Source: Chloroflexota bacterium
Lineage (GTDB): Bacteria; Chloroflexota; Limnocylindria; Limnocylindrales; CSP1-4
Direction of reading: 5' to 3'
Assembly: GCA_016191425.1 (NCBI GenBank)
Contig: JACPOR010000019.1
Location: forward strand, 1-64,000
DNA: 64,000 nt
The notes under the pieces were generated by a model. The model saw nothing but the letters and a program-made list of their open reading frames with translations. It made no database searches and had not been told where the DNA came from. The position numbers and the translations under genes were made by a program. Of the stretch, positions 25,284 to 40,666 are shown piece after piece. How positions within the stretch are numbered: the stretch's first letter is position 1; each line of letters opens with the position of its first letter.

Positions 25284-26364
25284 CGATCTCCCCCCTTGGC
25301 CGCCGCTGCGATGGCCGCCTCGAATTCGCCGGCGCTCGGCGCGTGATCCGGTTCGTTGCGAGTATCGAGCTTCCTGGCGACGCCGTCTTCCCAGAGGAGC
25401 ATTTCCTGGGTGAATTCGACCTCGCTGCTAAAGAGGGCGCCGACCGACTCGCCTCGATGAATGCGCTTGATGGCCTCACCGATGAGCGGCGCGATCGAGA
25501 GCGTCGTGATGTTGGGGATGCGCTTGCCAGGCGGCAGCGGGACCGTATCGGTGAGCACGACCTCGCGCAGTGATGACTCGCTGATCCGCTCAACGGCCGG
25601 GTCGGACAGGATTCCATGGGTGGCGCAGGCGTAGATCTCGGTCACTCCCTCGCGCTCGAGGGCGCGGACGGTCTCGGTCAGGGTGCCGGCCGTGTCGATC
25701 TCGTCGTCCACAATCACCGCTCGTCGGCCGCGGAGAGCTCCGCCCGGTCCAGGTTGCCGACGCGGCGCTTCTCGATGATGGCCAGCGGCGCGTTCAGGAA
25801 CTCGGCGAAGGCCCGAGCTCGCTTGGCGAACCCGAGGTCGGTGACCACGACCAGATCTTCGAGGTGCTTGTGCTTGAAGTAGTTCGACAGGATGTGAACG
25901 GCGGTGAGCTCGTCGACCGGGATGTTGAAGAAGCCCTGGATCTGGCCCTGGTGGAGGTCCATCGTGAGAATGCGGTCGGCGCCGGCGACGGTGATCATGT
26001 CCGCAACGAGACGGGCCGTGATGGGGACGCGCGGCTGGTCCTTCTTGTCGGACCGACCGTAGCCGTAATACGGCACGACCGCCGTGATCCGCCCGGCGCT
26101 CGCCCGCTTGAAGGCGTCGATCATGATCAGCAGTTCCATGATCGCGTCGTTGACCGTGATCGAACCGTCGACCGGACGGCAGGTCGGCTGGACGATGAAG
26201 ACATCCTTCTCCCGGATGTTGTCCAGGATCTTGACGAAGATGTTCTCGTTCGCGAACTGGAACACGTCGAGACGCCCTGTCTCGGTACCGAGGTAGCGGG
26301 CGATCTTCCGGGCGAGATCCGGGTTCGAGTTGCCGTGGTAGATCTCGAACTGGTCCGCGTACAC
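25280..26364 (-). CDS. prs: Ribose-phosphate pyrophosphokinase, frame broken near the middle
   Basis: From ATG 26364 the first 210 residues match PRPP synthetase: YHGNSNPDLARKIARYLG, NENIFVKI, QPTCRPVDGSITVNDAIMELL, PYYGYGRSDKKDQPR and MDLHQGQIQGFF. After KRRVGNLDRAEL the frame hits a stop. The neighbouring frame resumes at RGRRAVIVDDEIDTAGTL, the PRPP-binding loop, and runs to 25280. About seven residues (usually like TNVIGDV) are missing, and the gap is not a multiple of three (junction about 25729-25738). The enzyme makes PRPP from ribose-5-phosphate and ATP and is essential, so a sequence error is likely. The C terminus runs ~20 residues beyond most homologues. Confidence 0.9.
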
Positions 26365-26402
26365 GGAGGACTCCTTCCGTTCGCCGGGCCGGGACGCGCC
26401 GC

Positions 26403-28979
<2,577 letters not shown>

Positions 28980-29013
28980 TGGTTCGTGGCTCCTTCGATC
29001 CGTTCGACGGCGG

Positions 29014-30167
29014 TCATGTCAGCGGCGGCTCGGGCAGGGCGCGCCCCAGACCTAGGTCGGCGAATCGGGCGGCGGTCTCAGCCGCTGTCGAGGTCGAAGG
29101 ACTGTCGCGACGCCGTCGAAGGCCGACGAGCACGCCGCGAAGCCGTGCCGCGCGGGCCGGATCGAGCTTCAGCAGCACATCGCGGATGACCCAGGCCCGG
29201 TGACCGTCCGCCGTCATCGCGGCACGTTCGGCCTCGTCCTCGAGGGCCGAGGTCGTGGCTTCGAGATCGACCAGCGCCATCGACCGGTACGCCCAGGAGA
29301 GCGCCTTCTGCACATCCGGCTCGGCGTCGCCGATGAGCTGGCCGAGCAGGCCGAGCCCGCGCGCCGCGACCTCGGGTTCCCGACCGGCCCGGCGATCCAC
29401 GAACGGGATCGTGGCGATCGTGGAGCCGACCAGGCGGCGTTCCCAGCGCGACGGTGAATACACGAGCTGCTCCAGCTCGGCCCAGCGGTACGGTTCGTCG
29501 AGCACGCCGCGGCCGACGGTGTGGGCCAGCGTGTCGACGGTGATCCAGTCCCCAGCCTCGCGGCCCGCACGACGCAGGAGCTGCCAGGTCCGCTCACGTT
29601 CACGCGGCAGGGTCTGGCCCAGGATTCCGAACGCGAACCAGCGCGCCTCGAGCTCCGGCTGGCCGAGAAGCTCGTGAGCGTCCAGGAGCAGGGCCGACGA
29701 TGAGTCCCGGCGCGTCGCGTTCATGAAGCCGTGGCCGAGAGCGCGGAGCAGCGGACTGCGAACGCCGTGCGTACGCCCGATGCCCGGCGCCACGAACTGC
29801 TGGCCCGTGCGATAGGCGCGATCGGCGAGCTCCTCGAGGGCTGCACGGAGCGCCACCGCAAGGGCGACAGGCTCCTGGACGTGCTCGGCGAGCGACCCTC
29901 CGAGTACCGCCGCCCGGGCCCGTCGGGCGTCGACGATGGCGCGGGCTCGATCGCCGGCCGAACCTCCCGATGCCGTGCCCTCGGTGGTTACCCAGGCGGG
30001 CCCGGCCGTGAGCCCGGCCGTCCTGCCCGGGGTCCCGGCGCCTTTGCGCGCGACCTCGGCCGTGCTGCCCGGGGTCACGGCGCCTTTGCGCGCGACCTCG
30101 GCCGTGCTGCTCCGAGTCATGGCGGCTCTGGCCAGGGCGACGACGGCCTTGCCCGGTGTCACGGAGA

Positions 30168-30171
<4 letters not shown>
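29014..30171 (-). CDS. AlkD-like HEAT-repeat protein (DNA alkylation repair family)
   Basis: 385 residues from GTG 30171, which overlaps the thioesterase stop (GTGA). The first ~60 residues are a low-complexity repeat, [12 protein letters not shown](V/G)TPG twice, coded by a 42-bp DNA repeat; a later start is possible. From ~150 on, helical repeats resemble Alk[57 protein letters not shown] and [15 protein letters not shown]. AlkD glycosylases remove bulky cationic alkylated bases without flipping them. Placement between gyrB and gyrA suggests a genome-maintenance role. Catalytic residues were not verified individually. Confidence 0.75.
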
Positions 30172-33502
<3,331 letters not shown>

Positions 33503-33506
<4 letters not shown>

Positions 33507-34309
33507 GCCACGAGGACCGTTGCGTGGACCGGTCGCGGCATTCGCGCCCGGAACTCGTCGGCGAGGGCGTGGTAAGCGGCGGCGCCGCGGGATTCGGGGG
33601 CGTAGGCGTGAATCGGGAGGCCGTGGCTGGGCGCCTCGGACAGCTTCACGTTCCGCGGAATGACAGTCTCGAACACCTGGCCCAGGAGGTGGGCCCGAAC
33701 TTCGGCGGCGACTTCGCCGGCGAGGTTGGTCCGACCGTCGAACATCGTGAGGATCGCCCCGTCGATCTCGAGGCGTGGATTCAGGTGCTCCCGCACCAGG
33801 GCCACGGTCGCCAACAGCTGGGCGAGACCCTCGAGCGCGTAGTACTCGCACTGGATCGGGATCAAGGTCCCGTCCGCTGCGGTGAGGGCATTGACCGTGA
33901 GCAGGCCCAGGGATGGCGGGCAGTCGAGCAGGACCCAGTCGTAGCGATCCCGGATCGGTTCCAGCAGGCGTGCCAGCCGGCGCTCTCGCTGTTCGAGCGG
34001 GGCGAGCTCGACTTCTGCCCCAGCAAGCGCGATCGAGGATGGGATCAATGAGAGCCCTTCGGTCCCGGTCTCGCGAATGAGGCTGGCCAGCGCCACGTCA
34101 TCCACGACAGCGTCATAGACGGACGAAACGTCCGAGCGGTCGATCCCGAAGCCACTGGTCGCGTTGCCCTGGGGGTCGAGATCGATGACGAGGACGCGAT
34201 CACCAGCGAGTGCGAGGTAGCTCGCGAGATTCACAACCGTTGTGGTTTTGCCGACGCCGCCCTTCTGATTCGTACAGGCGATTACTCGGCCCACAAGGTC
34301 CTCGTCCAA
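33503..34309 (-). CDS. parA: Chromosome partitioning ATPase ParA/Soj
   Basis: 268 residues. The deviant Walker A is NQKGGVGKTTT near the N terminus; switch regions are DLDPQGNATSGFGI and LLDCPPSLGLLTVNAL. ParA forms ATP-dependent dimers on DNA that pull ParB-parS complexes during segregation. It is the first gene of the minus-strand run and starts ~180 bases from parS. Confidence 0.95.
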
Positions 34310-34485
34310 GAGTGCTTCACAGGCACGAATTCTAGCATTTCCGGTGTCTTCCCCCCTCCCGCGCCGCCCGTGCGGCGAATGGCGGTCTTCCGCGGAGACC
34401 TCAGTGTCCGCTCGGCGGATTGAGGGTGACGAGACCCGGTAACGCAGCGATCACCAGCCAATTGTCCGGACCACCACGACCAGCT

Positions 34486-34501
34486 TGTTTCACGTGAAAC
34501 A
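34486..34501. promoter_or_regulatory. parS centromere site, perfect 16-bp palindrome
   Basis: TGTTTCACGTGAAACA matches the broadly conserved bacterial parS consensus exactly. It lies in the 403-base divergent gap between parA (minus) and mreD (plus). The rest of this gap shows no gene. A single weak DnaA-box-like ctgtggatcc (34578-34587) is not enough to call an origin. Confidence 0.95.
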
Positions 34502-34712
34502 TGGCACCCAGGAGCCGGGATCTGGCCACGGAACACCCGCGGTTCCGCTCGGCACGATGGGGTCAATCCTCCCCAACTGTGGATCCGTTGCTCCACGATG
34601 GAACCCGTGGGATACTGCGGGCCGGACGCGGCCCGGCCGTCCGTCTGTGGTGAACGCGGTTGCAGCTCCGCCTTCGACCCGTGGCCGGCACGCCAAGGAT
34701 CGACGTCGCCTG

Positions 34713-35213
34713 ATGACCCAGTTACTCGCCGCGATTGGAGCGACGGTCGCCGCCCTCCTTGAACTGAGCTTGGTTCCGTATCTCCAGATCGGCGACGCTC
34801 ACCCGCATCCCGTGCTGGTGTTCGGTGTCATCTGGACCATCGTGGCCGGCATGGAGTCGGGCCTCGTCTGGGCGGTGGTCGGCGGTGTGATGCTCGACAG
34901 CCTTGCGGCACGCCCGCTCGGCGCTTCTGTGTTCGCCCTCGTGATTGCAGTCGGGATCTCTGTGCTGATCTCGCGCACAGTCATTCGTATCCGGCCCATC
35001 GCGCCGGTCATCGCCGTTCCGATCGTGAGTCTCGTGTATTCGATGATTCTTCTTAACCTGATTGCCGCCATCCGCCCGCCCGTCTCCGTGACTGACCCGG
35101 TTGCCGCGCTGATGCCGGGGGCCGCCTACGACGCGGTTCTCGGCCTCCTATTCGGCCCATTGGCCCTTTCGATTCGCGATCGGTATCGGCCGGAGGAGCG
35201 AGTCGACTGGTGA
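34713..35213 (+). CDS. mreD: Rod-shape determining membrane protein MreD
   Basis: 166 residues from ATG 34713. Longer frames starting at the parS site have no support. About five hydrophobic helices (LLAAIGATVAALLELSLVPYL, PVLVFGVIWTIVAGM, GLVWAVVGGVMLDSL) follow the MreD pattern, including the helix-loop GVMLDSLAARPLG. MreD belongs to the elongasome with MreC, RodA and PBP2. It overlaps the next gene's GTG start by 4 bases. mreC is not adjacent, and mreB is 23 kb away. Confidence 0.9.
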   Translation: MTQLLAAIGATVAALLELSLVPYLQIGDAHPHPVLVFGVIWTIVAGMESGLVWAVVGGVMLDSLAARPLGASVFALVIAVGISVLISRTVIRIRPIAPVIAVPIVSLVYSMILLNLIAAIRPPVSVTDPVAALMPGAAYDAVLGLLFGPLALSIRDRYRPEERVDW

Positions 35214-38113
35214 GTACGGACAGCATCGGCATGGGAGAACAGGCACCGAGCGACCATCGGTCGCCCATTCGGTTCCTGGTGTTCGGATTGGTGGTGGTCA
35301 TCCTCGGGACCATCCTCGGCGTGCGGCTCTTCATGCTGCAGGTGACAGGCAACGGCCAGTTCGCCACCCTCGCCGAGGCGAATCGCTCAGTAATCGAGCC
35401 GATCAAGTCGACGCGTGGCGTGATCTACGATCGGAACGGCACCCCGCTCGTCACCAACGTTCCTGCCTACACCGTGAAGATTCGACCGGCAGACCTGCCT
35501 GAGGATCGGCGCGCCGAGGTCGTCCAGCGCCTTGCCGCGCTGCTCGACATGGATCCGGCGGACATCAACACGGCGATCGACTCCAACCCCGGCTCGCGCT
35601 TCGACCTGGTCCGCATCGCGTCCGACGTGGATGAGAAGGTCGCCAATTTCATCGCCGAGTCACGACTCGACCTTCCGGGTACCGAGATCGTGGTGGAATC
35701 CCGGCGCGAGTACACGACCGGAGCGCTGCTCGCCCAGGTGATGGGCTACACGGGCCCGATCAGCCGGACGCAGCTGGACGCCCTCGCCGCGGGCGGGTAC
35801 CTGCCAGACGACCTGATCGGCAAGGCCGGCGTCGAATCGCAGTACGAATCCGCGTTGCGCGGTGCCTACGGCGAGCAGCTCATCGAGAAGGACGCCGCCG
35901 GCCGCAAATTGCAGGTCCTGCAGACCGTCAAGGAGCCCGTAGCCGGCAATTCCCTCGGTCTGACGATCGACGTGAAGGAGCAGCAGTACGCCGAGAAGGC
36001 CCTCAAGTGGGGCATGTCCCTTGCTGGCCTGAAGCGCGGCGTCGTGATCGTCATGAACCCCCAGACGGGGGAAATCCTGGCCATGGTCAGTCTTCCAACA
36101 TACGACGACAATCTCTTCGCGCGCGGGATCACGAGCGCGGACTACGCGAGCCTCATCGAGAACCCCGACAAGCCGCTGACGAACCACGCCATCGCCGAGC
36201 AATTCCCACCCGGATCGACATACAAGCTCGTGACCGCTGCCGGGGCGTTGGCGGACGGCAAGATCACCAGGACCACCCAGATTCTGACGCAGCCATACCT
36301 CACCCTCGGGAGCACGAAGTTCTACGAGTGGAACCGGCGAGGCTGGGGCAAGTGCAACATCATGTGTGGTTTCGGCCACTCCAGCGACACCTTCTTCTTT
36401 CAGGTCTCCGCGATGCTCGGCATCGACAGACTGGCCTACTGGGCGGAGCAGTTCGGTTTCGGAGCCCGAACCGGGATCGACCTGCCGGGGGAGGTCGACG
36501 GCACGGTCCCCTCAAACCAGTGGAAGCTGGACACGCTGGGATCCGAGATCTATCCCGGTGAGGTCTTCCAGGCCGGAATCGGCCAGGGCTACGACGTCGT
36601 CACGCCGCTCCAATTGATCAACGCCTACGCCGCACTCGCGAACGGGGGCACCCTGTACAAGCCCCGGGTGGTCCGCGACATCAGGAAAGCAGACGGCCAG
36701 ATCGTCCGCGGCTTCCAGCCCGAGGTCCTCCGGAAGCTCGACATCGCGACTTCCGTGCTCGAGACGATGCGCCAGGCCGCCCGCAACGTCGTGGTCATCC
36801 GGCACACGTACAACCTGGCGGATCTCCCGATCGTCGTGGCGGGGAAGTCCGGTACCGCCGAGTTCGGCAACCGCGATTCCGAAGGCCGGCTGCCCTTCCA
36901 TTCGTGGTTCGTTGCGTTCGTTCCGAAGAACCCCGTCGTGTCGGCGAAGGACCCGAACGGCATGAAGGCGGTCTCGAGGACGGATTCGGAGCTCGTCGTC
37001 CTGGCCTTCGCCTACGACTCTCGCACCAAGGGGAACGCCGCGACCGAGATCGTCAAGTACTACCTGCAGCTGCACTACGGGATCAAGAAGGACTACAGCG
37101 TGGCGAGCGGCGACGGTGTGCTGGTCTCGGGCTCGGTCTTCCTGCGCGGCCTCCTCTGGACCGCGATCGCGCTGGTCGTCTTCGTCGTGGCCACAGCCTT
37201 TGACTATCGATGGCTGAAGACGCTGGCGTGGCCGCTCTACGCGGTCCAGCTCGGCCTCCTCGTCACCACGCTGGCGATTGGCTCCGGGGTCGGCGGCTCG
37301 TCGCGGTGGGTCAGTGTTTTCGGCCTGCAGTTCCAGTTCTCCGAACTGGCGAAGATCCTCATGATCGTCATCCTCGCGAACTACCTCGGAGCTCGTCGGG
37401 GACGGATGGATTCCCTCTGGAGCATCCTCGGGGCCTGTGCCCTGACCGGGCCGCCACTGGCCCTCGTCCTTCTCCAGCCGGACCTGGGCACCTCGCTGGT
37501 CTTCGGTGCCATCCTGGTCGGCATGCTGTTCCTCAGCGGGGCCAGCCTCCGCTGGCTCGGCGCGATCGCCCTGGCAGCCGTGTCCACCTTGCCGTTCGTC
37601 TGGACGTACGTTCTGCTCGACTACCAGAAGGAGCGCCTGACCTCGTTCATCAACCCGCTGTCGGACATTCGGGGCGCCGGCTACCAGCTGTATCAGTCCC
37701 AGATTGCGGTTGGCTCGGGCGGCTGGTTCGGGAAGGGCCTTACCAACAGCTCGCAGAACCAGCTCGATTTCCTGCCCGTTCAGGCGACGGACTTCGTCTT
37801 CGCGATCCTGGCCGAGGAACTCGGGTTCATCGGCGCACTCGTGGTGATCGGACTGTTCACGGTTCTGATCTGGCGGGTGCTGGCGGGTGGCTGGCGATCG
37901 AGGGATCCATTCGGAACGATGTTCGCGGCGGGACTCGGGTCATTGCTTGTCTTCCAACTGTTCGTCAATGTCGGCATGGTCATCGGGATCATGCCGATCA
38001 CAGGTATCCCGCTGCCCTTCATCACCCACGGCGGGGCGTCTCTGATCAGTATCGCGGCGGGGCTTGGGATCCTCCAGAGCATCAATATCCGGCAGGGCCG
38101 CGCGGAGTGGTGA
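35210..38113 (+). CDS. Fused penicillin-binding protein 2 - RodA (transpeptidase plus SEDS glycosyltransferase)
   Basis: 967 residues in one uninterrupted frame. Residues ~20-45 are the PBP2 membrane anchor. The pedestal contains STRGVIYDRNGTPL (67-80). The transpeptidase active site is complete: S336-TY-K339, S391-S-D393 and K546-SGT. From ~640 the chain becomes RodA: SSRWVSVFGLQFQFSELAK (~697-715), QPDLGTSLVF, KERLTSFINPL, LPVQATDFVFAILAEELG with the essential SEDS Asp at D861, and ITGIPLPFITHGGASL. The first RodA helix is absent and the chain enters at what is normally helix 2. This keeps topology correct, since PBP2 ends outside. The pair makes lateral-wall peptidoglycan. The start overlaps mreD (GTGA). 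Confidence 0.95.
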   Translation: MSTDSIGMGEQAPSDHRSPIRFLVFGLVVVILGTILGVRLFMLQVTGNGQFATLAEANRSVIEPIKSTRGVIYDRNGTPLVTNVPAYTVKIRPADLPEDRRAEVVQRLAALLDMDPADINTAIDSNPGSRFDLVRIASDVDEKVANFIAESRLDLPGTEIVVESRREYTTGALLAQVMGYTGPISRTQLDALAAGGYLPDDLIGKAGVESQYESALRGAYGEQLIEKDAAGRKLQVLQTVKEPVAGNSLGLTIDVKEQQYAEKALKWGMSLAGLKRGVVIVMNPQTGEILAMVSLPTYDDNLFARGITSADYASLIENPDKPLTNHAIAEQFPPGSTYKLVTAAGALADGKITRTTQILTQPYLTLGSTKFYEWNRRGWGKCNIMCGFGHSSDTFFFQVSAMLGIDRLAYWAEQFGFGARTGIDLPGEVDGTVPSNQWKLDTLGSEIYPGEVFQAGIGQGYDVVTPLQLINAYAALANGGTLYKPRVVRDIRKADGQIVRGFQPEVLRKLDIATSVLETMRQAARNVVVIRHTYNLADLPIVVAGKSGTAEFGNRDSEGRLPFHSWFVAFVPKNPVVSAKDPNGMKAVSRTDSELVVLAFAYDSRTKGNAATEIVKYYLQLHYGIKKDYSVASGDGVLVSGSVFLRGLLWTAIALVVFVVATAFDYRWLKTLAWPLYAVQLGLLVTTLAIGSGVGGSSRWVSVFGLQFQFSELAKILMIVILANYLGARRGRMDSLWSILGACALTGPPLALVLLQPDLGTSLVFGAILVGMLFLSGASLRWLGAIALAAVSTLPFVWTYVLLDYQKERLTSFINPLSDIRGAGYQLYQSQIAVGSGGWFGKGLTNSSQNQLDFLPVQATDFVFAILAEELGFIGALVVIGLFTVLIWRVLAGGWRSRDPFGTMFAAGLGSLLVFQLFVNVGMVIGIMPITGIPLPFITHGGASLISIAAGLGILQSINIRQGRAEW

Positions 38114-38275
38114 CCAGTCACTGACACCGATACACCCGGCACGTGGCCATACCGTCTCGTAGCAGATTCGGCAGGTCCGTCTCCGATGACGGCGACCCAG
38201 GCGCCGCCGGGCTGGCGATCGAGCCGCTGTGGTGGGCCTTTGCACTCGGGGCGTGTCTCGGCGGCAACGCGACGG

Positions 38276-39622
38276 TCACTGGCGCCTCAACGTACTTCCC
38301 CGTCGCGAACGTCGCTGTCCGTGAACGACCGTGTCGCGGAGCTCACCCGCAGGGCCGGCCGGGAGATCACCCACAGAGCCGGCCGGGACATCACCTTCCG
38401 GTCGTTCTTCGCGTACGGGTCCCCGCTCGCCTCCGAGTCCCTCGGCATCACCACCCTGTACGTGTGGGTTCGTCGCCTCATCGGATACGCGGCCATCTTC
38501 TGTTCCGCGGACACCTTCCGGAGATGACGCGCTGATCCGCTCCGCGGGGACACTCAGCCGGGCAAAGAGGTGCATGTAGACGTCCCGGCCCGCGGCAGCG
38601 ATCGGGAGCGCGAGGATGGCTCCGAGGAGTCCGGCGATCGCGCCGCCCACGACCAGCGCGAGCATGACCACGCTCGGATGAAGGTTCGTGGCATCCCCCT
38701 GGATCTTCGGCACGAGGAGGTTGTTCTCGAGTTGCTGGACACCCAGATACAGCAGGAACGCCGCGCCGACGGCCTCGATGCCCGTCGTGGCGGCAAGCAG
38801 GATCGCGGGAATCGCCGCGATGATCGGACCGATGATCGGCAGCAGCTCGAGGACGCCGGCGATGACCGCGAGGAGCACGGCGAACCGGGTGAAGATCGGG
38901 TCGACGGCTTCACCGAGCACGAGGAGGCCGATGAACGTTGCGATTCCGACGGTCAGGCCGAGGAGGACCTGGCCTCGAACCCAGGACCCGAAGACCCGGC
39001 CGACGATGGCCGCGATCGCTTCGACATCGGGTTGCCACTCGCGGGGAATGGCCGACTCAAACGCCCGGCTGAGCCGAGGTCGATCCTTCAGGATGAAGAA
39101 GGCCCAGACGGGGACGATGAGGAAGGTCAGGACGGCAATCACGGCGGCGGTGGTGGCCCGAAGGACCGGCAGGAGCACGGTGGGATCGAGCCCAAAGTCA
39201 CCTGTGGCCAGCTTGGCCAGCTGCTCGTCGATGGCCTGGCGAAGGGCCGGAGGCAACTCCAGGCCTCGGTAGACGGCCCCGAACTGGACAAGCTGCTGCT
39301 GCAGCCGCGTGACGAGACCGGGCAGGTCCGTGGCGAACTGGCGGATCTGGTCCACCAGCGGCTGGAGCATGACGTTGAGGCCCTCGACCACGAGTCCGAC
39401 CGCCGCCACGTAGACGACCAGAATCGCGATGGGACGAGGGATCTTCAGGCGGGCCAGCCACTCGACCGGTGGGGCCAGCAGGTACACGATCAGCAGGCCG
39501 ACGATGAACGGACCGAGGGCCTCGCGTGCCGCGTACAGGGCAATCCCGACGATGGACACGGCAAGGGCGAGCAAGGCAACCCGGGGAGACATCGGGGGGA
39601 GCCGGCGGGCGGTGATGGCCAT
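38276..39622 (-). CDS. AI-2E/PerM-family transporter
   Basis: 448 residues with about eight helices. Typical parts are LGPFIVGLLIVYLLAPPVEWLA, the long extracellular region with LVDQIRQFATDLPGLVTRLQQQL, and the C-terminal LELLPIIGPIIAAIPAILLA and LENNLLVPKIQG. The last ~75 residues are a hydrophilic Gly/Glu/Arg tail with a short internal repeat (AGSVGDLPAGPAGE). PerM-family members export small molecules or act as Na+/H+ antiporters in some bacteria; the substrate here is unknown. It is divergent from the next gene with only 23 bases between, so promoters overlap coding ends. Confidence 0.88.
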   Translation of the reverse strand: MAITARRLPPMSPRVALLALAVSIVGIALYAAREALGPFIVGLLIVYLLAPPVEWLARLKIPRPIAILVVYVAAVGLVVEGLNVMLQPLVDQIRQFATDLPGLVTRLQQQLVQFGAVYRGLELPPALRQAIDEQLAKLATGDFGLDPTVLLPVLRATTAAVIAVLTFLIVPVWAFFILKDRPRLSRAFESAIPREWQPDVEAIAAIVGRVFGSWVRGQVLLGLTVGIATFIGLLVLGEAVDPIFTRFAVLLAVIAGVLELLPIIGPIIAAIPAILLAATTGIEAVGAAFLLYLGVQQLENNLLVPKIQGDATNLHPSVVMLALVVGGAIAGLLGAILALPIAAAGRDVYMHLFARLSVPAERISASSPEGVRGTEDGRVSDEATNPHVQGGDAEGLGGERGPVREERPEGDVPAGSVGDLPAGPAGELRDTVVHGQRRSRRGSTLRRQ

Positions 39623-39645
39623 CCTTCCGGCAGACTAGCAGAGCA

Positions 39646-40389
39646 ATGCACGCCCCAGTCCCAAGTTCGTCAGCCGAGCCACGCCAGCGGTGGCGGCTCG
39701 GGTATGGCCGCTCGGCTAACGCCCCCCGCCTCGCCCAGCGGGACCAGAACGACGCCTGGGAGCAGTCCCTCGTGGGGAGTGGCCTGCCCGTTGCCGGCCT
39801 CGACCTTGATCCGCCGCGCCCTCGCATCGTGTTTGCGGCGCCCATTGGTGTCGGAGTCGCCGCAGAGCACGAGCTGGCGGATCTCTTCCTGACGGATCGG
39901 CGGTCGGTAGCGGAGGTCCGCGAGGCGCTGGAGCTGCACATGCCTGCCGGTCACTCGCTGACGGGCCTCCACGACGTCTGGCTCGGAGCGCCTCCACTGC
40001 CGGGTCGGGTCGAGGCGGCCGACTATCGCGCCAGGATCGCGACCGACGACGGATCCCGCCAGCCAGACGCGATGGTGGATCTCGCTGTCCTTCGGCATGC
40101 CGCGGTGGGGCTGCTGGCTGCGGGGCACCTCCCGCGCACTCGGCACAAGGGCGGCCGCGTGGTCGCCTACGACCTGCGTCCCCTCATTGCCCGCGTCGAC
40201 GTCCGGGGCGTGACTGTTTCCCTGGAGGACGGCGCGATTGCCGAACTGTGCGTGCGGGTTCGGTTCGATTCCGAGCGCGGGGTGGGTCGTCCGGAAGACG
40301 TGCTGGCCGCCATTGCCGATTCGGCAGGCGTCCAGCTGCTGATCGTCTCCCTCGTTCGAGAGCGAATCGTCCTGACCGGTGTCGACTGA
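39646..40389 (+). CDS. DUF2344 / radical-SAM-linked protein (stand-alone)
   Basis: 247 residues. RWRLGYGRSANAPRLAQRDQ, AGLPVAGLDLDPPRPRIVFAAPIGVGVAAEHELADLFL and LNxxLPxG-like LELHMPAGHSLTGLHDVWLG match the family usually encoded beside a radical SAM protein upstream of rne/rplU genes. Here no radical SAM gene is adjacent, but rplU-rpmA follow, as in that context. Role unproven; it is thought to relate to RNA or ribosome modification. It starts 23 bases from the divergent transporter gene. Confidence 0.75.
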   Translation: MHAPVPSSSAEPRQRWRLGYGRSANAPRLAQRDQNDAWEQSLVGSGLPVAGLDLDPPRPRIVFAAPIGVGVAAEHELADLFLTDRRSVAEVREALELHMPAGHSLTGLHDVWLGAPPLPGRVEAADYRARIATDDGSRQPDAMVDLAVLRHAAVGLLAAGHLPRTRHKGGRVVAYDLRPLIARVDVRGVTVSLEDGAIAELCVRVRFDSERGVGRPEDVLAAIADSAGVQLLIVSLVRERIVLTGVD

Positions 40390-40407
40390 CGGGCTGTCGA
40401 TTGACGG

Positions 40408-40537
40408 CCCATCAACACATGACGGCCTGTCGATGTCCCTCGACACAAAATCCCAGCCCACATGAGGGGTGACAGAATCGCTGCCCACATGAGGGGTGAC
40501 AGAATCGCTGCCCATCAACAAATGACGGCCTGTCGAT
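40408..40537 (+). repeat. 27-bp repeats in B-(22 bp)-A-A-B order upstream of rplU
   Basis: Type B (40408-40434, 40511-40537) has CCCATCAACA(C/A)ATGACGG. Type A (40457-40483, 40484-40510) has CCCACATGAGGGGTGACAG. All four are exactly 27 bp; the last three are contiguous. The final B copy ends on the first base of the predicted rplU -35 box. Confidence 0.85.
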
Positions 40538-40566
40538 TGACGCATCTTGTCGCCTGGCCGTACACT
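40537..40566 (+). promoter_or_regulatory. Predicted rplU-rpmA promoter
   Basis: -35 TTGACG (40537-40542), an 18-base spacer, -10 TACACT (40561-40566). The leader to the rplU ATG is ~95 bases, long enough for control, but I recognise no known ribosomal-protein leader. Confidence 0.55.
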
Positions 40567-40666
40567 CGCTGTTCGCGCCTCGACGCTGATCGGGGTGCCT
40601 GCTTCTGTCCAACAGGCCGCGGTTGTCTGGCGCCGCGCAATCACCACGCATGTCCGCAGAGGATCC

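Noticed and set aside
34310-34712. Possible replication origin beside parS
   Set aside because: No AT-rich unwinding region and only one weak DnaA-box-like sequence; dnaA is not in the window.
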